Shown here one piece after another: positions 1-7,976 of a stretch of 37,662 nucleotides of DNA (the stretch's first letter is position 1; every line of letters begins with the position of its first letter). Position numbers and translations under genes: made by a program. This DNA is from an uncultured Candidatus Poseidoniales archaeon (GTDB lineage Archaea > Thermoplasmatota > Poseidoniia > Poseidoniales > Poseidoniaceae), in NCBI GenBank assembly GCA_905181785.1, contig CAJIZC010000026.1, positions 1 to 37,662 on the forward strand, in the 5' to 3' direction. Under the pieces are notes generated by a model that was not told where the DNA came from, did no database searches, and worked only from the letters and a program-made list of their open reading frames with translations.

Positions 1-581
1 TCAATGGCTTCATCGATTTCATCTGGCGCAACTCCGTGCTCATTCATGCCTTTGAACATCTTATCCAATGTGGCACAAGGCTCTCCTTTGCCCATCTCAT
101 GTTCGACAACGACGAGTAACATTTGGCAAGCGACCGCCAACAAGGGGTCATCGCCCTCATCGTCGGGTAGCAGATTCAAAAACGAAGCGGCGGGATGAAG
201 CAGATCTTCGGCAGCATCGTCTTGGACGGATTTGTGTGGCTGTGCAGCTCTTGATCCCAACCCTTTGATAGCCGCATCAATTTCAAGATTGAAGCAATCA
301 AACAGGTTCTTTTGAAGCGGGTCACCTGCCTCGCCGATTGGTGGTTCAAGGCGCCGAGCGATGCTTTCGAGCCGATGGAGGCGTTGTTCAACCGCAAGGC
401 GCTCTCGCGTCAAATCTGCAGACACCAGATTCAGCGACATCCTTGCTTGCTCCACAAGCCACTCGTCTAGGTCCCATTTTGGGTCAACACTCTGCATCAC
501 CTCGGCCAGTCGCTGCACTTCTGCGGGCATAGCCTCAACACGAACATGACCTTCCGATACCCTGTTTTGCTTGTCGCTCAT
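1..581 (-). CDS. Hypothetical protein, C-terminus cut by window edge
   Basis: An open frame runs without a stop from the ATG at 581-579 to the left edge, 193 full codons, so the C-terminus lies outside the window. The start is preceded by a purine-rich GGAGAG motif about 8-13 nt upstream. The protein is acidic and looks helical: residues about 35-80 (region with DEWLVEQ and RERLAVEQRLHRLES) could form a short coiled coil, and the last 40 residues (CQMLLVVVEHEMGKGE onward) look like a compact helical bundle. No signal peptide, membrane segment or catalytic motif is visible, so it is probably cytoplasmic. It is divergent from the dehydrogenase gene at 805. I do not recognise the family. The unbroken frame and the codon pattern make it a real gene; the function is unknown. 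Confidence 0.75.
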   Translation of the reverse strand, partial: MSDKQNRVSEGHVRVEAMPAEVQRLAEVMQSVDPKWDLDEWLVEQARMSLNLVSADLTRERLAVEQRLHRLESIARRLEPPIGEAGDPLQKNLFDCFNLEIDAAIKGLGSRAAQPHKSVQDDAAEDLLHPAASFLNLLPDDEGDDPLLAVACQMLLVVVEHEMGKGEPCATLDKMFKGMNEHGVAPDEIDEAI

Positions 582-804
582 GTTCTTCTCTCTCCTTCTT
601 GACGGCCTATGAAGCCTTTCTCACTCCACCGACCATCGTTTCCATTCGATAACCGAAACACTGCGTTCAGACTGCTGGAAGGAATACTTTCCAATGGATG
701 CACACCTCGTGTTGAAGCCACGAGCAGTCACAATCGGTTTTCGCAAAGGCAAGGCCATGGGCAGAAAGGGTCGCGTTCATGTAGGGGTTGCCCGTGGCCG
801 ATGC

Positions 805-1989
805 ATGGGAAATTATCGGATTGGAGTTCTTCCCGGCGATGGAACAGGTCGAGAAGTTGCGCTTGAAGCACAACGGATTCTCAACGCAATCGAAGCCAAC
901 ACCAACCATGGTTTCGAACAAACTGTGATTCAATGCGGCGGCCAACATTACATGGAAACCGGAGAAGAATGGGCGGAAGGCTCATTCGAATTTTGCCGGG
1001 ACGAGGCAGACGCAATTTACCTCGGGGCCATCGGTTACCCCGGCGCACTTCTTCCAAACGGAGATCTTGCCGGCGGCTCTGTTATCCTCGGCATGCGCAG
1101 CGGTTTGGACTTGTACGCCAACCTCCGCCCAATCAAACTCTACGAAGGCGTACCTCACAAGGTCCACGGAAGGTTCACTCAAATTTGGGAACCTGGCATG
1201 GTTGACATGACGGTGCTGCGAGAAAACACAGAGGGGCTTTACCACTCGTTGCTCCGCCGCAGCGCAGATCGCGCTCAAGGCCGTGAACCCTATGAACCAC
1301 CTTCTATGGAATTCCCAGGCCTCCAAGGCGAGGTTGCCTACGACCCGCGCCCAATCTCCGAACATGGAAGCGAGCGTTTGATCAAAATGGGCTTCGACAT
1401 TGCCGAGACTCGAAACGGGGCACCACTTGATGGTGTCAAACGCGTTTCTTGCATTGACAAATCCAACGTGACCCGCGGCTGCCAACTGTTCCGTCGAACC
1501 TTCGACAAGGTCGCAGAGCGCTACCCTGGAACCGAGAAGGATTACGGTTACATCGACGCTTTCATGCAATGGTTAACCCGCTCACCAGAATCATACGACG
1601 TTGTTGTCACCTCAAACATGTTTGGCGACATTGCTACCGATCTAGGGGCAGTTCTTCAAGGCGGTATGGGCATGGCTGCATCGGGGAACATTGGTGATGA
1701 TCACGCCTTCTTTGAACCCGTTCACGGCTCAGCGCCAAAGTACGCTGGCATGAATAAAGTCAATCCAATTGCCACCATCAATTCGATTCAACTCATGATG
1801 GATTGGCTCGGGCGCAAAAACGGCGAAGAGGAATTGATCCGAATCGGGCGTCTTGTCGACGAGAGTGTTGCTGACCATTTGCGAGATGGCAAAGGGCTGA
1901 CCTACGACTTGGGTGGCAACGCCTCTTGCTCTGCAGTTGGCGAGAGCATCTCGAGCCGACTGGTTGCAAAACTCTCGGAAGAATTCTGA
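805..1989 (+). CDS. Isocitrate/isopropylmalate dehydrogenase family enzyme
   Basis: A 394-aa member of the beta-decarboxylating dehydrogenase family (LeuB, isocitrate, homoisocitrate and tartrate dehydrogenases), which oxidise a 2-hydroxy acid with NAD(P)+ and then decarboxylate it, using Mg2+ or Mn2+. Seen: N-terminal [12 protein letters not shown] (usual form GDGIGPEV), the Arg-rich substrate motif [13 protein letters not shown] (residues 97-109), [10 protein letters not shown] (137-146), the DKSNVTRG segment, the metal-binding [11 protein letters not shown] and the closing DLGGNASC. The RENTEGLY phi-loop is nearer to isocitrate/homoisocitrate/tartrate enzymes than to the typical LeuB loop. 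The frame is open from 694, but the [12 protein letters not shown] fold start fits the ATG at 805; 757 is an alternative. No leuC/leuD or aconitase-like gene lies beside it, so the substrate cannot be assigned. Confidence 0.9.
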   Translation: MGNYRIGVLPGDGTGREVALEAQRILNAIEANTNHGFEQTVIQCGGQHYMETGEEWAEGSFEFCRDEADAIYLGAIGYPGALLPNGDLAGGSVILGMRSGLDLYANLRPIKLYEGVPHKVHGRFTQIWEPGMVDMTVLRENTEGLYHSLLRRSADRAQGREPYEPPSMEFPGLQGEVAYDPRPISEHGSERLIKMGFDIAETRNGAPLDGVKRVSCIDKSNVTRGCQLFRRTFDKVAERYPGTEKDYGYIDAFMQWLTRSPESYDVVVTSNMFGDIATDLGAVLQGGMGMAASGNIGDDHAFFEPVHGSAPKYAGMNKVNPIATINSIQLMMDWLGRKNGEEELIRIGRLVDESVADHLRDGKGLTYDLGGNASCSAVGESISSRLVAKLSEEF

Positions 1990-2009
1990 GATTTACGCAC
2001 TCATCACAA

Positions 2010-2771
2010 TCAAGCTTCGTTGCTTGTTTGAGTGAACTTTGTTGCCACATGATGCAACGCTTCATCCAACACTGCTTCGTTGTCATATGAGTTTGAGGCC
2101 AAGTCTTCAATCGGGCTTGACATCATGGCCAACATGTTCTCCATGACTCGTGTGAGTTCATCGACGATGGTGATGCTCGCCATTTTTGCTGAGCGTGAAA
2201 GAGGGTTGAGGTCGACGACAATTACCGTTTTTCCCATGGCGACGAGGGCTTCACAACGGTCACCATCTTCCAGCGGCACGAAAATGACATCAGATTCAAG
2301 GATTCCCTCTTTCGTGCACTTTGCTCTTGGCCCCTCAAGCCCTGGAATGCGGGCGTTAGGGGCAGCACCGAGGATTGTAACATCAATGCCTTCATCCAAT
2401 TTGATTTTCCCAAGATGTTCAAGCAGCGCTTTCATCCGCTGAGGTGTGCGGTAAAAAATGTTGATTTCGACAGGACACTGGAGCATTTCAGCGAGCAAGA
2501 GGGTCTCTCTGCCCGCAAGGGCAGCGACGTTTCCGTTCAAACTCAGAACTGGGCGCTTGGCGCCTCGAAGCGCGGCTAATGCGTGATTGGTTGCGACTCG
2601 AGCGCTGTTGATGGTTTGCTCCCCGAGCAGGTAATCAAAAGCCTCACCGCGTCCATGGGCAATCATCGCACTTCCAGCGAGCATGCCTTGCTTTTCAGCT
2701 TGTTCAAGCCTGTGACGAAGGAGCAACGACTGATACCGTGGATGGCTTGGGTCTGCAGCAATATTCCCCAT
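2010..2771 (-). CDS. 4-phosphopantoate--beta-alanine ligase (archaeal phosphopantothenate synthetase)
   Basis: A 253-aa protein that matches the archaeal phosphopantothenate synthetase family (formerly DUF137). The enzyme joins 4-phosphopantoate to beta-alanine with ATP to give 4'-phosphopantothenate; with pantoate kinase it replaces bacterial PanC and PanK in CoA synthesis. Seen: N-terminal SHPRYQSLLLRHRLE, AHGRGEAFDYLLGE (residues about 39-52), the conserved PVLSLNGNVAAL (about 74-85), the EINIFYRT segment and the Asp/Asn-rich VVDLNPLSRSAK near the C-terminus. Its length is normal for the family. It starts 10 nt after the stop of nadC on the same strand, so the two are almost certainly co-transcribed, a pairing of CoA and NAD synthesis. 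Function is by family recognition; confidence is high. Confidence 0.92.
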   Translation of the reverse strand: MGNIAADPSHPRYQSLLLRHRLEQAEKQGMLAGSAMIAHGRGEAFDYLLGEQTINSARVATNHALAALRGAKRPVLSLNGNVAALAGRETLLLAEMLQCPVEINIFYRTPQRMKALLEHLGKIKLDEGIDVTILGAAPNARIPGLEGPRAKCTKEGILESDVIFVPLEDGDRCEALVAMGKTVIVVDLNPLSRSAKMASITIVDELTRVMENMLAMMSSPIEDLASNSYDNEAVLDEALHHVATKFTQTSNEA

Positions 2772-2781
2772 GAATCACACC

Positions 2782-3768
2782 TCAAGCGCCGGTGATCAAC
2801 ATGGACACATCAAGCGGGGCAACGCCCCTGTTGATGGCGCTTGTAGAGAGTACATCCAGACCACATTCGTGCCACTGGTCGAGGTGTTCGAATTCAATAC
2901 CGCCACTCGCTTCCAAAACAACGTGTTCTCTGAGGCCCATTTCTGTGAGTTCAGCGGCGACTTCCTTGCATCGCTCTGGGCCAAAATTGTCCAGCATAAT
3001 GACGAGTTTTTTCACGCCTTCTTCCCGGCGTTGCGCCCACATGGCTGCAGCAATGATGGCTTCCTTCCCTTCGCGGACTTCAACTTCCAAAAACGCTCCA
3101 CATGTTGAAACATCTACCTCCTGGAGGTACTGAGCGATTCGATTCGCATGCCCGTCAACGCCATCAAGCATTGATGCAAGATCGTTTTCTTTGACCATTT
3201 GAGCGTCAGCCCGATTCAATCGATGGGTGAGCCCTCCGCCGAGGTGCACGGCCCATTTATCCATCAATCCCCAAATTGTCTTGCGAGTGCAGGCAATTTG
3301 TCCTGGTGCAATCGCAGACCAGCGTTTTGCTTCCGTGGCGATTCCTGAGAGTTGACCAAGGATGTTGAGTATGCTTCGTTCCATCATGAGAACCGTTTCT
3401 CTGTCACCGTTGATGCTTGCGATTTCATCGCCTACGGATACCTTTTTGCCATCACTGGCCATCCAAGTGATCTTCAGCGAAGGGGCCCAAATTTGCAACA
3501 TATGGTCGATTGCTGCGGTTCCAACAACGATGCCATCGGCCTTGCTGATGATTGTTGCTTCAACGGCCTGAGCCCCGCCCATGAACGGCATATCAATGCC
3601 ATCATCGGCAAGAACAGACCCGACCCAACGATCAAAACTTGCTTGGAGCATACGCGTCGGCCCATCTTCAGCAGACCACAAGACATGCCCACGGTCGTGA
3701 GGGGGTCGCGATGCTCCGGTCACAGTTGCCCCTAACGGTTCATCAACTTGAAACCAATTGCTGAACAA
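2782..3768 (-). CDS. nadC: Nicotinate-nucleotide pyrophosphorylase (carboxylating), QPRTase
   Basis: Quinolinate phosphoribosyltransferase converts quinolinate and PRPP to nicotinate mononucleotide, CO2 and PPi in de novo NAD synthesis. Seen: ILNILGQLSGIATEAKRW (the conserved LSGIAT helix), TRKTIWGLMDKWAVHLGGG with the TRKT phosphate/substrate motif, and THRLNRADAQMVKEND with the conserved His-Arg and Lys. The C-terminal TIM-barrel strands follow (LEVEVREGKEAI, MLDNFGPE, LEASGGIEF). Unusual detail: the family normally reads IKDNH where this protein has VKEND. The 328 aa are longer than the usual 270-300; the extra residues are an N-terminal stretch of about 40, so an internal start at the Met at about residue 40 is possible. 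First gene of a minus-strand pair with the CoA gene that follows 10 nt downstream. Confidence 0.9.
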   Translation of the reverse strand: MFSNWFQVDEPLGATVTGASRPPHDRGHVLWSAEDGPTRMLQASFDRWVGSVLADDGIDMPFMGGAQAVEATIISKADGIVVGTAAIDHMLQIWAPSLKITWMASDGKKVSVGDEIASINGDRETVLMMERSILNILGQLSGIATEAKRWSAIAPGQIACTRKTIWGLMDKWAVHLGGGLTHRLNRADAQMVKENDLASMLDGVDGHANRIAQYLQEVDVSTCGAFLEVEVREGKEAIIAAAMWAQRREEGVKKLVIMLDNFGPERCKEVAAELTEMGLREHVVLEASGGIEFEHLDQWHECGLDVLSTSAINRGVAPLDVSMLITGA

Positions 3769-3823
3769 CGTTGCGCTAGCCGCTGTACAAGTTTTGATAA
3801 GTCATCGAACGAGGTTTTTCTTT

Positions 3824-4525
3824 ATGCACTTCGAAGGAACCTCCTCTTTGGAGCCTTCACAATTGAGCAAATGCGTGGTTGAAACTCAGTGCATTCATGT
3901 TTTTGGTGCTGGTCTAAACCCTGAGCGCCCTGCCCACCAAGCGGTTTTGGAACTTCGAGAGCGTGGCTGGGCATGCGCACCACTTCACCCAAGAGATGCA
4001 GGTGCAACGGTTGGTGGTTTCCCAATCCGCCCGCACGTCGATGAAGGACTGCAGCCTGATGTTGTTGTTCTTTTTTTGGCCCCTCAGCGAGCACGAAACG
4101 TGGTTCGGGACATGATCATCAGGCTCGATCATCAAACCTTTCCCCTCGTCTGGTTTCAACGGGGCGCAGAAGACCAACCCTCCATCGAGGCGCTGGAATC
4201 CATGGGGGCGTCTTATGTGGTCAACGATTGCATTGTAGAGCATGTCAACCGCAACGACCTGACCTGCGATTCCTCTCCGTTGCCTCAGAAGTTTTGCCTC
4301 CAGACCGCATCGGAAGACGGCGATGGGTGTTCAGTGTGGACCGTCCACTCGACCCAAGATGCTTCGCTGGCGAGACCAACCCATGCGCTTGAATGGGTTG
4401 GGACCTTGTCGGAACTCGAACACTCTTCGCACACCATCCCGCGCTACATTCGTTCCCTGCAATCCGATGAGGAAACGATTGAATCGCTGGCAAACCGCCT
4501 CAGTCGTTCGCACCCCTCTCCATGA
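3824..4525 (+). CDS. CoA-binding (YccU-like, CoA_binding_2) domain protein with C-terminal extension
   Basis: A 233-aa protein. Residues about 22-142 match the CoA_binding_2/YccU Rossmann-like domain: IHVFGAGLNPERPAHQAV at the first beta-alpha unit, PLHPRDAGATVGGFPIRPHV where the family has PVNP...G...Y, DVVVLFLAP, PLVWFQRGAEDQ (family WLQxG) and DCIVEH (family CIMxEH). About 90 residues follow that I do not recognise, ending in a helical, charged tail. The family is usually about 135-145 aa and its physiological role is poorly defined; nucleotide or CoA-ester binding is the usual inference. An in-frame ORF is open from 3758, but the ATG at 3824 is chosen because it leaves room for the divergent promoter with nadC (3768) and has a GAGG motif upstream. 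Confidence 0.8.
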   Translation: MHFEGTSSLEPSQLSKCVVETQCIHVFGAGLNPERPAHQAVLELRERGWACAPLHPRDAGATVGGFPIRPHVDEGLQPDVVVLFLAPQRARNVVRDMIIRLDHQTFPLVWFQRGAEDQPSIEALESMGASYVVNDCIVEHVNRNDLTCDSSPLPQKFCLQTASEDGDGCSVWTVHSTQDASLARPTHALEWVGTLSELEHSSHTIPRYIRSLQSDEETIESLANRLSRSHPSP

Positions 4526-4571
4526 CCGCCTCCATCCAACAAACAGAGCAGGGGTAGCATTATGACGGTCC

Positions 4572-4581
4572 GGAAAGGAGG
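4572..4581 (+). promoter_or_regulatory. Strong Shine-Dalgarno motif setting the protease start
   Basis: GGAAAGGAGG ends 7 nt before the ATG at 4589. It supports that codon rather than the in-frame ATG at 4562, because 4589 also places the signal peptide directly at the N-terminus. Confidence 0.75.
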
Positions 4582-4588
4582 AAAATCC

Positions 4589-7500
4589 ATGCGTGCCAAA
4601 TTCATGTGCCTCATGTTGCTTGGCGCCATGCTGGTGCCGATGGCTGGGGCATCGCTCGCATTCACCTCACCTTCTACCGCTGAAGGTGCCCCTCTCTCTT
4701 CCGCTCAAGACCACCCAATCATCGATGGCTATTCTTCATCGGTACGCGCCTCAATCGCGTTCCACAGCGATCTCTCCATCTACGAGGAATCAGACCTGTT
4801 AAGCGTAAACGAATGGGTTGTGTTCTCGTACCTTGAGATGGGGATTCCAACCGAACACCTCGAGGGGGCGTTCGTCGTCCAGTTGAATGCAGAAGAGGCA
4901 CTGAAGACCCTTGAGGCATGGCAACAGAAGGGGGTCATCGAAGCAGCCTACCCGCTTATCGAACGGACAATGGAACCGAGATGGACGCCAAACGATTCTA
5001 AATTCAACGAACAATGGCACCTCGTCAACACCGGGCAAACCGGCGGTACCAGCGGCGAAGACGTCAACATCACTGGTGCATGGAACACCTACAAAGGCGC
5101 AGGGGTGGTCATAGGGATTGTCGATGATGGCTTGGATTGGAACCACCCGGACATCTTTACAGATTATGATTCCAGCTTGGATTATGATTTCTGCAACAAC
5201 GACGATGACCCAACACCAACCTCGAACAACGCGCACGGAACAGCAGCCGGTGGTGTTGCTGCCGCAACTGGCAACAATGGCATCGGGGTAACTGGCGCTG
5301 CCCCGGAGGCAACCCTCGTCGGACTCCAACTCATTTCATGCAGCACAACCGACGTGCGAGAGGCAGACACGTTGAGCCACGAACGCCAAGCCATTGACAT
5401 TTATTCCAATTCTTGGGGCCCGAGTGACAACGGCGAAACCCTTGCTGGGCCAGGCCCATTGATGCTCGCTGCCCTTGAATCAGGGGCGCTTCAAGGGAGA
5501 AACGGTCTTGGAAGCATCATTACATGGGCGGCAGGAAACGGACTCGACGACGATGACAATTCGAACAATGACGGCTATGCGAACTTGCGATACACCATTG
5601 CGGTCACCGCAGTGGACCACAAGGGCCAACAATCATACTACGCTGAACCGGGAGCAAATGTGCTTGTTGCCTCGCCCTCAAATGGCGATGGGGAGAGCAT
5701 CACCACCACAGACATCGAAGGATCTGGCGGTTACAGCAGCACCGACTACACCAGCACATTTGGCGGCACCTCTTCTGCAACCCCGCTTGTTTCAGGTATT
5801 ATCGCCTTGATGCTTGAAGCAAATGCGAACCTCACGTGGCGAGATGTTCAACATATTCTCGTCGAAACCTCCAAACAAAACGATCCAAATGACAACTCTT
5901 GGGCCACCAATGGGGCAGGCTACCTCGTGAGCCACAAGTACGGCTACGGCGTGATTGACGCTGGAGCAGCGGTCGCCGCGGCGGCCAATTGGGAAACCGC
6001 AGATCAAGAACTTTCAGTTTCATCAGGGACCCTCCAAACCGACCTCGATATCCCTGACCGGGACGAGGGTTACATCGAGGTCAACACAACAGTGACCGAA
6101 GCGATTCAAATCGAAAACCTCGATGTCATCGTCGACATTCCGCATAACTTCCGTGGCGATATCGCGCTCACTTTGACAAGCCCATCGGGCCACCAAAGCA
6201 TTCTTTCTGAAAAACACGATGACGAAAACAACGACTACAACAATTGGCGCTTCGGCTCCGTTCAACACTGGGGCGAAGACAGCCGAGGCACGTGGACATT
6301 ATCGGTCGAAGATCAAGGCTACGGCGACACCGGGACCCTCGAGGAATGGGAACTCATCATTCATGGAACGCAGATAAACCTCGATTCAGACGGTGATAAC
6401 CTCAGCGATGCCAATGAAACAGACGTCTACGGCACCGACCCCAACGACATTGACACGGATGATGATGAACTAAATGACGGCCTGGAGGTGCTCGTTTATG
6501 GAACAGATCCGCTCTCCACTGACACGGACATGGACGGTCTTGACGACGGGCAAGAAGTGCTCGTAAATGGGACAGACCCGCTCGACAACGATACCGACGA
6601 CGATCTTTTGTCAGATGGCGATGAAGTGAACATCTACGGGACAAATCCACTTGTGTTCGATGCGGACGCGGACGCAGATGGGTTCTATTGGTTCCAAGAC
6701 TGCAACGATTCAAACCCGGATGTCTACCCTGATGCCCTCGAGGTGCTGAACGGCATCGATGACGACTGCAACGGCACCTGGGATGAAGGTTTCAACCTCA
6801 CAGATGTGGACGGCGACGGCCTGTACGACTTCGAAGAGTACCATGATTACGGCACCGATTGGCAAAACGATGACTCGGATGACGACGGACTCGAAGATGG
6901 GGCAGAAGTTTTGATTCACCTCACCAATCCTCTTGTCAAAGACAACGATTCAGACATGGACGGGTACTATTGGTTCCAAGACTGCGACGATACAAACGCC
7001 TCGTTCAACCCCGGTATGGCTGAAGCCTTGGATGGCCTCGACAACAACTGCAACGGGGAGATCGATGAAGATTTCATCGACACAGACGCTGACTTCGACG
7101 GCCTCTTGGATATGGAAGAGTACCTGGTTTACGGCACCGACCCGTTTGATCCCGATACCGACGGGGACGGTTTGCTTGATGGCATTGAACTCTTTTCCAC
7201 CAACACAGACCCACTCTATCCCGACCTTGACAACGATGGGGACAGTTACCGTTGGTTCAACGATTGCGACGACAATAACAGTCTCATTTCGCCTTCCGCC
7301 AATGAGCGTTGGAACGGCCTCGACGATGACTGCGATGGCTTGATTGATCAGGACATCGATCGTTCAGCCTACGTTTCCGCCTCGCCACAATTTCGAAGCC
7401 TGACCTTGAACGCAACAAATGATACACTTCAGCTGTCCCTCTCTGTCTCCCTTGACAATCAAAGCCTCGAGAGGCTCAACCCAACCGTTCAGTGGTACAG

Positions 7501-7969
7501 GAACAACACGGTGATTGCGACAGGATGGGTGTTTGAGGAACAAGCCTTCAATTGCTCGTCTCCGGCCTCTGAGTTTGGTCAATACCTTTGCGACACAAAC
7601 GGAACTGTTGGCCCAGAATCGATCACCGCGACAATAAGCGACGAGCGCGGTCAAATCAGTGTTCGATGGTCGATTACCTACCTCGTATGGAACCCGCCAC
7701 CACCGGTCCCGGTTGTTGATGATGAAACCAACGCCAGTGAAGCGACAGAGTTCCTAGCGACGTTGGAAAACAACGCTCTTCTTGTCGTCTCAGCGGTCGT
7801 CTTTGTCATCGCATTGTTGGCATTCCTTGTCACACGGCCTCGCCGTCCAAAGCAAGCCAAACAAAGCGCCTTCACTCAAGCACCTCAGGCCTATGCGCCA
7901 CCGCAGTTTGCAAGCGTGCCCTCTGCCCCTGATTTAGGAAGCCTGCCACCGTACGACCCTCGCCGGTAA
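4589..7969 (+). CDS. Secreted kexin/furin-like (S8B) serine protease with P domain and calcium-type repeats
   Basis: An 1126-aa exported subtilase anchored by one C-terminal helix. Order: signal peptide (about 1-24); propeptide-like region (25-135); S8 catalytic domain (about 140-470) with Asp179 in GIVDDGLDWNHPD, His216 in NAHGT, oxyanion Asn317 in AAGN and Ser395 in GGTSSATP; P domain (about 495-594, HNFRGDIALTLTSPSG and GTWTLSVEDQG); Asp-rich repeats (about 597-925); a Cys-containing Ig-like stretch; membrane helix (about 1063-1082); basic Pro/Gln-rich cytoplasmic tail of 44 residues. The catalytic core resembles eukaryotic furin rather than bacterial subtilisin: VDDGLDWNHPD, YSNSWGPSDNGET, LEANANLTWRDVQH and SHKYGYGVIDAG each have close counterparts in furin/kexin. 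Likely a cell-surface processing or degradative protease, possibly with specificity for basic residues (inference). It converges with the SAP-domain gene, stops 7 nt apart. Confidence 0.93.
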   Translation: MRAKFMCLMLLGAMLVPMAGASLAFTSPSTAEGAPLSSAQDHPIIDGYSSSVRASIAFHSDLSIYEESDLLSVNEWVVFSYLEMGIPTEHLEGAFVVQLNAEEALKTLEAWQQKGVIEAAYPLIERTMEPRWTPNDSKFNEQWHLVNTGQTGGTSGEDVNITGAWNTYKGAGVVIGIVDDGLDWNHPDIFTDYDSSLDYDFCNNDDDPTPTSNNAHGTAAGGVAAATGNNGIGVTGAAPEATLVGLQLISCSTTDVREADTLSHERQAIDIYSNSWGPSDNGETLAGPGPLMLAALESGALQGRNGLGSIITWAAGNGLDDDDNSNNDGYANLRYTIAVTAVDHKGQQSYYAEPGANVLVASPSNGDGESITTTDIEGSGGYSSTDYTSTFGGTSSATPLVSGIIALMLEANANLTWRDVQHILVETSKQNDPNDNSWATNGAGYLVSHKYGYGVIDAGAAVAAAANWETADQELSVSSGTLQTDLDIPDRDEGYIEVNTTVTEAIQIENLDVIVDIPHNFRGDIALTLTSPSGHQSILSEKHDDENNDYNNWRFGSVQHWGEDSRGTWTLSVEDQGYGDTGTLEEWELIIHGTQINLDSDGDNLSDANETDVYGTDPNDIDTDDDELNDGLEVLVYGTDPLSTDTDMDGLDDGQEVLVNGTDPLDNDTDDDLLSDGDEVNIYGTNPLVFDADADADGFYWFQDCNDSNPDVYPDALEVLNGIDDDCNGTWDEGFNLTDVDGDGLYDFEEYHDYGTDWQNDDSDDDGLEDGAEVLIHLTNPLVKDNDSDMDGYYWFQDCDDTNASFNPGMAEALDGLDNNCNGEIDEDFIDTDADFDGLLDMEEYLVYGTDPFDPDTDGDGLLDGIELFSTNTDPLYPDLDNDGDSYRWFNDCDDNNSLISPSANERWNGLDDDCDGLIDQDIDRSAYVSASPQFRSLTLNATNDTLQLSLSVSLDNQSLERLNPTVQWYRNNTVIATGWVFEEQAFNCSSPASEFGQYLCDTNGTVGPESITATISDERGQISVRWSITYLVWNPPPPVPVVDDETNASEATEFLATLENNALLVVSAVVFVIALLAFLVTRPRRPKQAKQSAFTQAPQAYAPPQFASVPSAPDLGSLPPYDPRR
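6377..7360 (+). repeat. Thrombospondin-3-like and MopE-like Asp-rich repeats inside the protease
   Basis: This coding stretch (residues about 597-925 of the protease) is built from units of the form DTDxDGLxDGxEVxxYGTDPL, in the style of thrombospondin type 3 calcium repeats. Three times they are interrupted by a longer MopE-like unit: WFQDCNDSNPDVYP...NGIDDDCNG, WFQDCDDTNASFNP...DGLDNNCNG and WFNDCDDNNSLISP...NGLDDDCDG. Each long unit keeps two Cys (QDC and DDC/NNC), whereas MopE-type motifs usually have a third Cys before the GxDxDC segment. The Asp spacing predicts several Ca2+ sites and a rigid stalk between P domain and membrane. Confidence 0.85.
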
Positions 7970-7976
7970 TGAGCGC

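Noticed and set aside
694-804. Extension of the dehydrogenase to a start at 694
   Set aside because: The extra 37 residues are not part of the family fold, which starts at [10 protein letters not shown]; the ATG at 805 fits better. 757 remains possible but unsupported.
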